This document shows, piece after piece, positions 26,249-34,967 of a stretch of 64,000 nucleotides of DNA; position 1 is the first letter of the stretch; each line of letters starts with the position of its first letter. A program made the translations under genes and the position numbers. The notes under the pieces were generated by a model. That model searched no databases. It was not told the DNA's origin and saw only the letters and a program-made list of their open reading frames with translations. Where the stretch lies: NCBI RefSeq assembly GCF_902493215.1, contig NZ_CABUOL010000005.1, positions 138,938 to 202,937 of the forward strand. Direction: 5' to 3'. Source of the stretch: an uncultured Mediterranea sp. GTDB lineage: Bacteria; Bacteroidota; Bacteroidia; Bacteroidales; Bacteroidaceae.

Positions 26249-27154
26249 TCATTCGGCAGACTGGTTGCCTGCATACAGATTGTCGATGATACCGTCGGCC
26301 AAGCCGATAACCGGCACATGTACATACTGTGCCTTCACCGTTTCGGCAATGGTCAGGAATATCTTGGCGGCGGGCACGATAACATCGGCACGGTCGGCCT
26401 TGAGGCTAAACTCCTTCATGCGCTGTTCGGGAGTCAACGGACTAAGTTCGTCGTACAGTTCCTGCAAGGAAGCAATAGGCATCCGCTGGAGTTTCTTGTC
26501 TTTCTTGTCGGCCAAGCGGTAGAGTTTGTTGATGTTTCCACCCGAACCGATGATGTTGATATCGGGAAAATCGGCTGTCAGGCGGGTCAGGTCGTCTTTC
26601 ATCTGTGTCCAGACTTCCTCCTGCACGGCATTGCTCAGCATACGCACGGTACCGATGTTATAGGACAGAGACTGTACCAGCACGCCGTTGGTCAGCAGAT
26701 TGATTTCGGTACTGCCTCCACCCACATCCACGTAGATATAATTGCCGGTACGGTCTTCCAGACACTCCACATGATTGTTGTAAATCATACGGGCCTCCTC
26801 CTGACCGTCGATAATCTCGATGCGGATCCCCGTATCTTTCAACACTTTCTTGATGACCGCCTTGCCGTTGCGTGCATCGCGCATGGCCGACGTGGCACAG
26901 GCACGATAGTCGGTCACTTCGTATATCTTCATCAGCTGGCGGAAAGCCTTCATCAGACGGCGCAGCTTTACAGCCTTGTTTTCCGAGAGCTCACCCAAAG
27001 AAAAGACATCAAATCCCAGACGGAGGGGTACACGAAGCATCAGCACTTTCGAAAGGCGACGGCTCACCAGGCTCTCGTTCTCCTCCTCTTTCTTGATCAG
27101 AAGCCGCACGGCATTCGAACCGATATCGATGGCGGCATAACATTTCTTACACAT
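26249..27154 (-). CDS. ppx: Exopolyphosphatase / Ppx-GppA family phosphatase, short form
   Basis: The 301-residue protein is the ASKHA-fold core of the Ppx/GppA family, which cleaves terminal phosphate from polyphosphate or converts pppGpp. Seen: AAIDIGSNAVRLLI near the N-terminus (phosphate 1 motif), VDVGGGSTEI in the middle and GSGGNINKLYRLA. The C-terminal HD-like domain of E. coli Ppx (about 510 residues) is absent, as in many Bacteroidetes. It begins 10 bases after the ppk stop, so synthesis and breakdown of polyphosphate are cotranscribed. Specificity between polyphosphate and pppGpp cannot be read; the ppk link favours polyphosphate. Confidence 0.9.
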   Translation of the reverse strand: MCKKCYAAIDIGSNAVRLLIKKEEENESLVSRRLSKVLMLRVPLRLGFDVFSLGELSENKAVKLRRLMKAFRQLMKIYEVTDYRACATSAMRDARNGKAVIKKVLKDTGIRIEIIDGQEEARMIYNNHVECLEDRTGNYIYVDVGGGSTEINLLTNGVLVQSLSYNIGTVRMLSNAVQEEVWTQMKDDLTRLTADFPDINIIGSGGNINKLYRLADKKDKKLQRMPIASLQELYDELSPLTPEQRMKEFSLKADRADVIVPAAKIFLTIAETVKAQYVHVPVIGLADGIIDNLYAGNQSAE

Positions 27155-27164
27155 ATATATATTC

Positions 27165-29249
27165 TTATTTGTTCTCTTGCGACTGATTCATCTCCTGGTA
27201 ATACTTGTACAATGCTTCCTGCGAACGGAAAGGAACTTCACTATCCGTCGTCCAGGGCTTGTTCTCTCCCCTGCCGTCGACTATGCGCCCCTGCATGTTG
27301 TCGCGCAGGCCATAATCGATGACCCGGGCCAGGTCGGCCTTGATGGCAGGATCGTAGACAGGCGTCACCACCTCCACCCGATTGTCCAAGTTGCGGGGCA
27401 TCCAGTCGGCCGAACCGATGAAACACTTTTCTTCACCACCGGCCGCAAAAATAAAGATGCGAGAATGTTCCAGATAACGGTCGATGATACCGCAGATATG
27501 GATGGTATCGCTCACCCCCGATATGCCTGTCACCAGCGAACAGTTGCCGCGCACCAGCAAATCGACGGGCACGCCGTTGGCCGAAGCCTCATACAATTTC
27601 TTCACCATATCAGTATCCGTGATATGGTTTATCTTGACCCGTATGTAGGCCGGCTTTCCCTGCTGGCGGTTCTTGATTTCAGCATCGATCAGCTTGAGGA
27701 ATTTCTTCTTCATCTCATTGGGTGATACCAGCAGTTCCTTGAAAGATACCGGCATATAGGGTTTCTCGATAAATGTAAACACAGAGTTGACATCGCGCAC
27801 CACATTACGGGCGGCAGTCATCAGCATATAGTCCGTATAAACCCGTGCATTGCCTTCGTGGAAGTTTCCTGTACTGATGCAGGCGATGTCGCTACCGTTC
27901 TTCATGCCGATGTGGGTTATCTTGGAATGCACTTTCAGATTCTCCACCCCAAAAATGACGTGAATACCCGCATCCTGCATTTTCTTCGACCAGCTGATGT
28001 TAGACGCCTCGTCGAAACGAGCCAGCAATTCGATGACAACCGTCACCTTCTTCCCGTTACGGGCAGCACAGATGAGGGCACGCACCACCTTGGAATCTTT
28101 GGCCAGACGGTAAAGGGTCGTCTTGATGCTCTTTACCTCCTTGTGTATGGCGGCTTCCTGCAACAGGCGGATGTAGTAGTCGAAGCTGTGATAAGGTACA
28201 TGTATAAAGCGGTCGCCCTTCTGTACCAGCTTCAACAGACTCTCGCCACTGTCCAGTTCAGGGCGTACCAGAGGCTCCCAACGGGGATATTTCAAGTCTT
28301 TCCGTCCGCAGTCGGGAAAAGACATCAGGTCTTTGTGGTTGTGATAACGGCCACCGGCCAATACGGTATCCAGCTTGTCAAGGTTCAACATGTTCATCAC
28401 ACGCTTGTGCAGGTCTTTGGGCATGGCGGCATCGTAAATGACACGCAGCGCATCACCCTTCCGGCGGCTCTTCACTCCCTTGGATATTTTCTGCAACATG
28501 CCGTTGCGCAGGTCGTTGTCTATCTCCATTTCGGCATCCTTTGTAAACTTGAAGGCGTATGCTTCGAAATGGTCATAGTTCAATCCGCCGAAAATCATCG
28601 GGAGGCAGAAACGGATAACATCGTCCAGATACATCAGGTAGTTGTTTCCATTCTTGTCGGGCAGGCGCACAAAGCGTCCGCAGACCGAAACCGGAAGCTC
28701 AATCAAGGCATAATCGCCTTGTTTCTTATGGCCTGACTGCATCTTTACAGCCAGATAGATGTTCTCGTCGGTCTCGTCGGCCAGTTGTTTTACCGCCGAA
28801 ATCCATACCGGACTCACAAAACCACTCAACTGCTGACGGAAGAAGGTACGTACATATTGCTGCTGTTCGTCATCGAGTTCGTTTTCCTTCAACAGACAAA
28901 TGTGCTCGGCACGCAACTGCTGGGTAACGTCGCGGATGGCCTCTTCGTACTCCTTGGCGTACTTGTTGTTCAGCTTGTTGATTTGCTTGATGAGCTGACG
29001 GGCATGTTCACGCTCGGCCCGTACGCTCCTGTCATCACACTCGGCAATACGACTCAGCGTAGCCATGCGTACACGGAAAAATTCATCCAAATTGTTTGAA
29101 TAGATACCCAGAAAGCCCAACCGTTCCAACAAAGGAATCTGCTGCTTGGTTGCTTCCTGAAGGATGCGCCGGTTGAAGTACATCCAACTCAGGTCGCGCT
29201 CCACGTATGCCTCCGACAAGGTTTTCTTGTTGACCGTCCTGTTTGCCAT
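27165..29249 (-). CDS. ppk1: Polyphosphate kinase 1
   Basis: PPK1 reversibly transfers the terminal phosphate of ATP to a growing polyphosphate chain through a phosphohistidine. The 694-residue protein has the N-terminal domain (YVERDLSWMYFNRRILQEA), head domain and two phospholipase-D-like C-terminal domains. The autophosphorylated histidine is in LKVHSKITHIG, and STGNFHEGNARVYTD is the conserved C1 loop. The ATG at 29249 (MANRTVNKK) is chosen over one three codons upstream. It is first in an operon with ppx. The -7 element at 29269-29276 leaves a leader of about 14 bases. Confidence 0.95.
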   Translation of the reverse strand: MANRTVNKKTLSEAYVERDLSWMYFNRRILQEATKQQIPLLERLGFLGIYSNNLDEFFRVRMATLSRIAECDDRSVRAEREHARQLIKQINKLNNKYAKEYEEAIRDVTQQLRAEHICLLKENELDDEQQQYVRTFFRQQLSGFVSPVWISAVKQLADETDENIYLAVKMQSGHKKQGDYALIELPVSVCGRFVRLPDKNGNNYLMYLDDVIRFCLPMIFGGLNYDHFEAYAFKFTKDAEMEIDNDLRNGMLQKISKGVKSRRKGDALRVIYDAAMPKDLHKRVMNMLNLDKLDTVLAGGRYHNHKDLMSFPDCGRKDLKYPRWEPLVRPELDSGESLLKLVQKGDRFIHVPYHSFDYYIRLLQEAAIHKEVKSIKTTLYRLAKDSKVVRALICAARNGKKVTVVIELLARFDEASNISWSKKMQDAGIHVIFGVENLKVHSKITHIGMKNGSDIACISTGNFHEGNARVYTDYMLMTAARNVVRDVNSVFTFIEKPYMPVSFKELLVSPNEMKKKFLKLIDAEIKNRQQGKPAYIRVKINHITDTDMVKKLYEASANGVPVDLLVRGNCSLVTGISGVSDTIHICGIIDRYLEHSRIFIFAAGGEEKCFIGSADWMPRNLDNRVEVVTPVYDPAIKADLARVIDYGLRDNMQGRIVDGRGENKPWTTDSEVPFRSQEALYKYYQEMNQSQENK

Positions 29250-29268
29250 AAGTTTCACAATTTTTCCG

Positions 29269-29276
29269 CAAAAGTA
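29269..29276 (-). promoter_or_regulatory. -7 element of the ppk1-ppx operon
   Basis: The minus strand reads TACTTTTG, 20 bases from the ATG at 29249, within the short gap after the glycosyltransferase stop. Confidence 0.55.
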
Positions 29277-29293
29277 GAGGACGGGTGTTACAT

Positions 29294-30424
29294 TCAGATT
29301 TCAAAACGGTTACAATATTCATACGGCACACCCAACGGAAAACGTCCGGAGTGTGCAACTTCTTCCAGTGCATCCAGAATGATTCGTTCGGCACTACGTA
29401 CCCAATAACGGAACTCCGCATTCGGACGATAGCCCTGCTCGAAGTCGAGCAGGCGTTGCAGGTCGAACGAATCGGCCACAATGCCGGCACCAGTCAAAGC
29501 TGCATCATAGGCATTGCAATCCTGTTCGATATGGGCAGGCACCATCAGCAAAGGCTTGCCCAGATACATGGCTTCGCACACTGACTCGAACCCTGCTGTT
29601 GTAGCGTAAGCGCGGCAACCGGACATGTAACGCAGAAACTTCATGTCGTCTATCTGATGAAAAGTCAGCGTACCGTCCATGCAGCAAGTTTCTTCTTCAC
29701 CCGGCTTGTCCCAAAAGAAATGGAGGGGTACACGCGGATAACGCTGATGCCAACCCAACACATCCTGCGCAAAGCCCGCATTGAGCAGGTAGCCGTGCAG
29801 ATAGTCACCTTTCTCACTCTCGCAAGCCAGCACTTCCGGACGAAGCAAAGGCGGAATCACCCGAATGCGGGAAGAAGGGTTGTCGTCCATCGGACGGAAT
29901 GACAAAGCGAGCCTGCGACAGGTACCGATACAAGTCAGACGGGTAAAGAAGCGTAACAGGAAAAGACTCCATCCACTTTTTCGCGGAAAGCGGAAGTCGG
30001 GATGCAGAAAAAGATATTGATGCCCGATGCAGACCTGCGGAACCGGAGGACGGAAGAAACAGTAAGTCAGCCCTGTCAGCAATTCGTAGAAATTGATGAC
30101 CAGCTCAGCCTCCGTTTCCCGGATACGCCGGTTGATGTATTGCATGCTTCGTACATAGGCTGGCAGACGGAACAGGTTGTAGGCCACGCTGCGCGTGAGA
30201 CTGACCCGACGATTGGCCGGTGTAGGCAGAAAGTTGGGACTCAGGAAACGCTTCACCGGTGCCTTGATGCTCCGGTTGAAGAAACCGGGAAGACTGCGCG
30301 AGCTGCTCTGCCCCACCAGCACTTCGACCACATCGTACCCGTTGCGCCGCAAGATGCCTTCCAATGTAATGGCTTGGGTGAGGTGTCCCCGCCCTTCGCC
30401 TTGAATGATGAACAATACTTTCAT
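29294..30424 (-). CDS. GT-B glycosyltransferase-like protein (MurG/family 28-type)
   Basis: The 376-residue protein begins MKVLFIIQGEGRGHLTQAITL. The glycine-rich loop plus His (GEGRGH) is the acceptor-binding start of GT-B transferases such as MurG or family 1/28 enzymes. Near the C-terminus TTAGFESVCEAMYLGKPLLMVP resembles the nucleotide-sugar-binding Gly/Glu motif. No signal peptide is present, and some amphipathic basic segments could contact membrane (RSGWSLFLLRFFTRLT). Donor and acceptor are unknown. It lies upstream of ppk1 on the same strand, separated by the ppk promoter. It could be a glycolipid or cell-wall enzyme. Confidence 0.75.
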   Translation of the reverse strand: MKVLFIIQGEGRGHLTQAITLEGILRRNGYDVVEVLVGQSSSRSLPGFFNRSIKAPVKRFLSPNFLPTPANRRVSLTRSVAYNLFRLPAYVRSMQYINRRIRETEAELVINFYELLTGLTYCFFRPPVPQVCIGHQYLFLHPDFRFPRKSGWSLFLLRFFTRLTCIGTCRRLALSFRPMDDNPSSRIRVIPPLLRPEVLACESEKGDYLHGYLLNAGFAQDVLGWHQRYPRVPLHFFWDKPGEEETCCMDGTLTFHQIDDMKFLRYMSGCRAYATTAGFESVCEAMYLGKPLLMVPAHIEQDCNAYDAALTGAGIVADSFDLQRLLDFEQGYRPNAEFRYWVRSAERIILDALEEVAHSGRFPLGVPYEYCNRFEI

Positions 30425-30478
30425 AGGACTTCAATACATATATATAGAGGTGTGTTCGGATAATAGACTTAAACTAAC

Positions 30479-30503
30479 CGCACCTGCATCACGCAGATGC
30501 GGA
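30479..30503. other. Stem-loop between the HicB-like and glycosyltransferase genes
   Basis: CCGCA and CTGC pair with GCAG and TGCGG across one mismatch around a 5-base loop. There is no T-tract, so termination is uncertain. Confidence 0.4.
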
Positions 30504-30554
30504 GCAAAAAGAGAATATATGAATTTACGTAAGAAATGCTTCTCGACGTTGAGG

Positions 30555-30737
30555 TCAGATATATTCTTCAACCATAAACATATCGCTGACAAAATCGTCC
30601 ACGACACGTTCCAGGTTCTCACAGGCTTCATCGGGCGTTTCGCCGTAAGCGCTGCACAACAGATTGTTCATGTAATAGGCAAAAAATCCGCCGCCTGCGG
30701 CAGCTTCTACCGTGTAATCATTCTGATTCAGTTGCAT
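30555..30737 (-). CDS. Small HicB-like protein
   Basis: A 60-residue protein is predicted from the ATG at 30737: AGGAGG lies 7 bases upstream, whereas the ATG at 30743 is only one base from it. The core (YTVEAAAGGGFFAYYMNNLL..GETPDEACENLERVVDDFV) resembles the HicB antitoxin fold, a partial RNase H-like sheet with the GDTxEEA helix. It lacks a DNA-binding extension, and no HicA toxin is adjacent. It could be an orphan HicB-like or DUF1902-type protein. Flanked by the glycosyltransferase gene downstream and divergent map upstream. Confidence 0.65.
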   Translation of the reverse strand: MQLNQNDYTVEAAAGGGFFAYYMNNLLCSAYGETPDEACENLERVVDDFVSDMFMVEEYI

Positions 30738-30913
30738 AATCATTCCTCCTATTTTTATTTGGCATTGCAAAAGTGCACAAACATTGTTGCAACCATGTTT
30801 AGACAACATTACAAATCTGCTAAAATAACCGGTTGCACACTTTGAAAGAAGCCCCTGCCACACCGACCTGCAATTTCCCTACAGAAGACGACCCTTTTCC
30901 CAAAGTATTTGCG

Positions 30914-30921
30914 TACTTTTG
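30914..30921 (+). promoter_or_regulatory. Candidate -7 element of map
   Basis: TACTTTTG lies 30 bases before the ATG at 30951; AAAGGAG at 30935-30941 is a good ribosome binding site. Confidence 0.5.
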
Positions 30922-30950
30922 CACAACTATAACCAAAAGGAGTTTTCATC

Positions 30951-31805
30951 ATGAAGAAACTGATAAAGGGAGCCCGCTTCACTCCCAAAAACTATTCCGA
31001 TGAAGTGGAAGCAAGAATACAGCAATACAAACGCGAAGGCGTCCGCCTGCCGCAACGCCACCTGCTCCGTACCGAAGAACAGCTGGCCGGCATCCGCGAG
31101 AGTGCCAAAATCAATACTGCCCTGCTCGACTATATTTCTGAGAATATCCGTGAAGGCATGTCTACGGCCGAAATAGACCACATGGTCTACTGCTTCACCA
31201 CCGACCACGATGCCATCCCCGCCCCCTTCCTTTACGAAGGTTACCCGAAGAGTGTATGTACCAGCATCAACGATGTCGTGTGCCACGGCATCCCCAGCAC
31301 CAGGGAAATCCTGAAAAGCGGCGACATCGTCAACGTCGATGTATCGACCATCTACAAAGGTTATTTCTCAGACGCATCGCGCATGTTCATGATCGGCGAA
31401 GTGAGTCCCGAAATGAAACGTCTCGTTGAAGTGACCCGCGAATGCCGCGACATCGGCGTACGCATGGCACAGCCCTGGACACGCCTGGGAGACATAGGTG
31501 CCGCCATCCAGGAACATGCCGAGAAGAACGGCTACAGTGTGGTACGCGACCTGTGCGGCCACGGATGTGGTGTCAAATTCCACGAAGAGCCCGACGTAGA
31601 GCACTTCGGCAAGAAAGGAACGGGCATGATGATTGTACCGGGCATGACGTTCACCATCGAACCGATGATCAACATGGGCAGTTATGAAGTCTTCATCGAC
31701 GAGGCCGACGGATGGACCGTCTGCACCGACGACGGCCTGCCCTCGGCACAGTGGGAAAGCATGGTGCTGATTACCGAGAACGGAAACGAAGTACTGACAG
31801 AATAA
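30951..31805 (+). CDS. map: Type I methionine aminopeptidase with N-terminal extension
   Basis: The 284-residue cytosolic enzyme removes the initiator methionine. The metal ligands are all seen in order: Asp in VNVDVS, Asp in FSDASRMF, His in GHGCGVKFHEEP, Glu in FTIEPMI and Glu in AQWESMVLI. CHGIP carries the substrate-contact His. About 35 basic residues precede the catalytic domain (MKKLIKGARFTPKNY), making it longer than E. coli MAP (264); the extension has no zinc-finger cysteines. The next gene starts 16 bases downstream with its own AAGGAGG, suggesting cotranscription. Here map is not in a ribosomal protein operon, so it may be a second copy. Confidence 0.92.
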   Translation: MKKLIKGARFTPKNYSDEVEARIQQYKREGVRLPQRHLLRTEEQLAGIRESAKINTALLDYISENIREGMSTAEIDHMVYCFTTDHDAIPAPFLYEGYPKSVCTSINDVVCHGIPSTREILKSGDIVNVDVSTIYKGYFSDASRMFMIGEVSPEMKRLVEVTRECRDIGVRMAQPWTRLGDIGAAIQEHAEKNGYSVVRDLCGHGCGVKFHEEPDVEHFGKKGTGMMIVPGMTFTIEPMINMGSYEVFIDEADGWTVCTDDGLPSAQWESMVLITENGNEVLTE

Positions 31806-31820
31806 GGAGGGCCGCTTCGC

Positions 31821-32762
31821 ATGAAAAGATTTCTGGCAACAGTACTTTTATCTCTTGGCCTTGGTGCTACGGGGATGTATGCGCAAATCAGCCTGCACTA
31901 CGTCGATGCCGCCCAGGCCCGTGTTCTGCTTTCGCAGGAAGATGCCACCACCCGCCAGTGGAGCCGTTTCGACTACGAAGCCCGGCTGGGCAAAAAAGGT
32001 GGAACCCGGCAGGAACTGATACACTTCATTGCCGACCAGGCACGCGACTGGAGTGAACTGGACAAGCAGCGGATGCAGGAAGCGGCCGACACGCTGAACA
32101 GCCACATCAAAGCCTTGAACCTGTCACTGACTCTTCCGCAGGAAATCAGAATCCTGAAAACCACGATGGCCGAAGAAGGCGGTGCAGGAGGATATACACG
32201 TATGGACTACATCGTAGTGGAAGAGCAGATAGCCCGCATGAAGCCCCAGCAGGCAAGTTATCTGCTGGCGCACGAACTGTTTCATGTGCTGACTCGCAAC
32301 AATCCGGATTTCCGTGAGAAGATGTACAAGCTCATCGGCTTCAACATTGTGCCAGAGGAATTTGAAGTACCGGCCGATTTGCGCGACGTAATCATCACCA
32401 ACCCCGATGTCAACCGCTTCGACAGTTACGCCCGCTTTCGCATCAAGGGGGAAGAACGCCCCTGTGCGATGCTGATATATGCCAACAAGCCCTACGAAGG
32501 AGGCAGCTTCTTCAATTATCTGACAATCGGCCTGATGCCGCTGAAAGACGGGAAAGCAGAACAGAAAGACGGGAAAACGGTGATATACGGAATAAAGGAT
32601 GCAGAGAATTTCTTTGAACAGGTAGGAAGGAATACCAACTACATCATCAATCCCGAAGAAATACTGGCCGAAAACTTTGCCTTCCTGCTGACCCGCAAGC
32701 CTGTCACCGGAACTCCCGAACTGATTGAAAAGATGCGGCAGGCTTTGCAGCCACAAAGATAA
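31821..32762 (+). CDS. Exported HExxH metallopeptidase-like protein of unknown family
   Basis: The 313-residue protein has a signal peptide (about 1-22, ending GMYAQ). LLAHELFHVLTRN gives the zinc motif HELFH at 151-155. A possible third ligand is in NPEEILAENFAFLL (Glu279, Glu280 or Glu284), the gluzincin-like arrangement with a long insert. The remainder is not recognised. The protein is probably a soluble periplasmic or secreted peptidase, or an inactive relative. It starts 16 bases after map with a strong AAGGAGG ribosome site, so the two are likely cotranscribed; the functional link is unclear. Confidence 0.75.
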   Translation: MKRFLATVLLSLGLGATGMYAQISLHYVDAAQARVLLSQEDATTRQWSRFDYEARLGKKGGTRQELIHFIADQARDWSELDKQRMQEAADTLNSHIKALNLSLTLPQEIRILKTTMAEEGGAGGYTRMDYIVVEEQIARMKPQQASYLLAHELFHVLTRNNPDFREKMYKLIGFNIVPEEFEVPADLRDVIITNPDVNRFDSYARFRIKGEERPCAMLIYANKPYEGGSFFNYLTIGLMPLKDGKAEQKDGKTVIYGIKDAENFFEQVGRNTNYIINPEEILAENFAFLLTRKPVTGTPELIEKMRQALQPQR

Positions 32763-32806
32763 CCGGTGGGGATTGGTTTTAATAAACGGACATAATATCG
32801 CACATC

Positions 32807-34309
32807 ATGGAAATCGTATTACTGATTATAGGACTGGGCGTGGGGACAGGTATCGGGATGCTGGTTGCAGGGCGTAAAGCCACCGCACTGAAAGCGCAGC
32901 TTGAAGCCGCACAGCAACGTGAAGACTTGCTGAACCGTACGACCAACGAACGCATCGAACGAGAGAAAGCAGTTGCCGAGGAGCGGCTGAAAGCCATCGG
33001 GCAGCAGAGCACCGAACGACTGGCCGCACAAGAAAAACAGTTTGGTGAACGCCTGGCCGAGCAGGAGCGGCTGTTTGCCAACCGCCTGGCCGAACAGGAA
33101 CGGCTGTTCAATGAACAGAACAGCAGCCGCGAACAGCAATTCGCCGAACGACTGGCCGAACAACGGCAGCAACTGGAAAAGCGCCTGGCCGAACAGCGCG
33201 AAGAGGCCGAAGCCCTGCACCGCCGCATGAACACTGAGTTCGAAGCACTGTCCAACCGTATCTTCCAAAACAAGGCCGACGACTTCAAGCGCCTCAATGC
33301 CGAACACATCGGCAATCTGCTCCGCCCCTTGGGTGAAAATCTCAAAGACTTCCGCGAAAAGGTAGAACAGGTATACAACACCGAAGCCAAGGAACGCTTC
33401 TCACTGGGCGAACGCATCAAGGACCTTGTGGAACTGAACAACCGCCTGAGCGAAGAGGCTAACAACCTGACCCGTGCCCTGAAGGGCGACTCGAAAATGC
33501 AGGGTAACTGGGGCGAAGTCATTCTGGAACGCCTGCTCCAGGCATCGGGCCTCATCGAAGGCGAACATTACGTCCGCCAGGAGTTTCTGCGCGACGAGCG
33601 GGGTGAAGCACTGACCAACGAAGAAAGCGGTCAGCGCATGCAGCCCGACATCATCGTCCGCTATCCTGACGACCGTGAAATGATTATCGACTCCAAAGTC
33701 TCCCTATCGGCCTACGCCGCCTATACCGCCGCCGAGGACAAGGAAGAGCAGGCCCGCTGCCTGAAGGCACATCTGCAGTCCGTCCGGGCTCACATCGACG
33801 AACTGAGCCGCAAGGACTACTCGCACTACGACGTCAAGGCGCCCGACTTCGTCATGATGTTCATCCCTACCGAAGGAGCTTATCTGCTGGCCGTACAGAG
33901 CGACGCCAACCTGTGGGAATATGCCTACAACAAGAAGGTTGTTCTGATGAGCCCCACCAACCTCATCAGTGCCCTGCGCCTCTCGCTCGACCTGTGGAAA
34001 CGCGAGAATCAGGTAAAGAACGTGCAGGCCATCATCAAGCGGGGCACGTCACTCTACGAAAAGATTGCCGGCTTTACCGACACGTTCCTCACCCTGGGCG
34101 ACCGTCTGGGCAGCCTTCAGAAGGACTACGACAAGGCATTGAACCAGTTGTCGGACGGAGCGGGCAGCGTGGTCCGCCAGGCCGAACAGCTGCGTGGCAT
34201 GAGCCTGACACCCAAGAAGCGCATATCGCCCCGACTTCTGCCGGCCGGAGAAGAGGAAGAAAAGACAGAAGAAACATCCGAACTGAACCAAACAACAACA
34301 AAAGAATAA
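32807..34309 (+). CDS. rmuC: RmuC-family DNA recombination protein
   Basis: The 500-residue protein has an N-terminal membrane helix (MEIVLLIIGLGVGTGIGMLVAG), then a long coiled coil (about 30-150). The coil contains imperfect LAEQERLF-type repeats (RLAEQERLFANRLAEQ). The RmuC nuclease-like domain follows (about 165-430): GNWGEVILERLLQASGL, MQPDIIVRYPD and IDSKVSLSAYAAY, a PD-(D/E)xK-like core. RmuC limits recombination at inverted repeats in E. coli. The C-terminal tail is acidic and low-complexity. xpt starts 4 bases after the stop, so they are likely translationally linked. Confidence 0.93.
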   Translation: MEIVLLIIGLGVGTGIGMLVAGRKATALKAQLEAAQQREDLLNRTTNERIEREKAVAEERLKAIGQQSTERLAAQEKQFGERLAEQERLFANRLAEQERLFNEQNSSREQQFAERLAEQRQQLEKRLAEQREEAEALHRRMNTEFEALSNRIFQNKADDFKRLNAEHIGNLLRPLGENLKDFREKVEQVYNTEAKERFSLGERIKDLVELNNRLSEEANNLTRALKGDSKMQGNWGEVILERLLQASGLIEGEHYVRQEFLRDERGEALTNEESGQRMQPDIIVRYPDDREMIIDSKVSLSAYAAYTAAEDKEEQARCLKAHLQSVRAHIDELSRKDYSHYDVKAPDFVMMFIPTEGAYLLAVQSDANLWEYAYNKKVVLMSPTNLISALRLSLDLWKRENQVKNVQAIIKRGTSLYEKIAGFTDTFLTLGDRLGSLQKDYDKALNQLSDGAGSVVRQAEQLRGMSLTPKKRISPRLLPAGEEEEKTEETSELNQTTTKE

Positions 34310-34313
34310 GGCA

Positions 34314-34880
34314 ATGAAGACATTGAAAGACCGCATCCTTCGCGACGGACGCTGCTTCCCCGGAGGAATCCTGAAAGTAGACAACTTCATCAACCATCAG
34401 ATGGACCCCATCCTGATGAAAAGTATCGGCGTGGAATTCGTACGCCGTTTCGCATCAACCCAAATCAACAAAGTCATCACGGTAGAGGCCAGCGGAATTG
34501 CTCCGGCCATCATGGTAGGATATCTGCTCGAACTCCCCGTGGTCTTTGCCAAGAAGAAAAAGCCCAGTACGATGGAGAACATGCTGGCCACCTCGGTCTT
34601 CTCCTTCACCAAGCAGCGCACGTATGATGTCTGTGTCAGCCGCGATTTCCTCTGCCCGGGCGACAAGGTGCTGTTCATCGACGACTTCCTGGCCAACGGA
34701 AATGCAGCCAAAGGTATCATCGAACTGGTGAAACAGGCCGGCGCCGAACTGGTCGGTATGGGCTTCATCATTGAAAAGGCCTTCCAGCACGGAGGCGACG
34801 AACTGCGTGCGGCAGGCATCCACGTAGAGAGCCTGGCTATCATAGAAAGTCTGGACAACTGCGAAATCAAGATCAGATAA
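34314..34880 (+). CDS. xpt: Xanthine phosphoribosyltransferase
   Basis: The 188-residue enzyme converts xanthine and PRPP to XMP in purine salvage. Seen: the PRPP-binding loop VLFIDDFLANGNAA, the N-terminal MKTLKDRILRDGRCFPGG typical of Xpt, and the base-contact region VTVEASGIAPAI. Length equals the Bacillus enzyme. It starts 4 bases after rmuC and is followed after 87 bases by the NCS2 permease, the usual xpt-permease pairing. No purine riboswitch is seen before xpt. Confidence 0.94.
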   Translation: MKTLKDRILRDGRCFPGGILKVDNFINHQMDPILMKSIGVEFVRRFASTQINKVITVEASGIAPAIMVGYLLELPVVFAKKKKPSTMENMLATSVFSFTKQRTYDVCVSRDFLCPGDKVLFIDDFLANGNAAKGIIELVKQAGAELVGMGFIIEKAFQHGGDELRAAGIHVESLAIIESLDNCEIKIR

Positions 34881-34899
34881 ACCTTTTTTCATCATCAAA

Positions 34900-34950
34900 G
34901 GCGCGGAGCGCACGGACTGCTTGCCTGAAAGCGACCGTACCATCCGCGCC
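34900..34950 (+). promoter_or_regulatory. GC-rich intercistronic hairpin between xpt and the permease
   Basis: GGCGCGGA (34900-34907) pairs with TCCGCGCC (34943-34950), enclosing an inner ACGG/CCGT stem. There is no T-tract. It could cause attenuation, processing or mRNA stabilisation between the two salvage genes. Confidence 0.5.
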
Positions 34951-34967
34951 TCTCACATTTTCTCTAT

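Noticed and set aside
34200..34313. Purine riboswitch before xpt
   Set aside because: xpt begins 4 bases after rmuC, and no purine-aptamer-like three-way junction can be drawn there.
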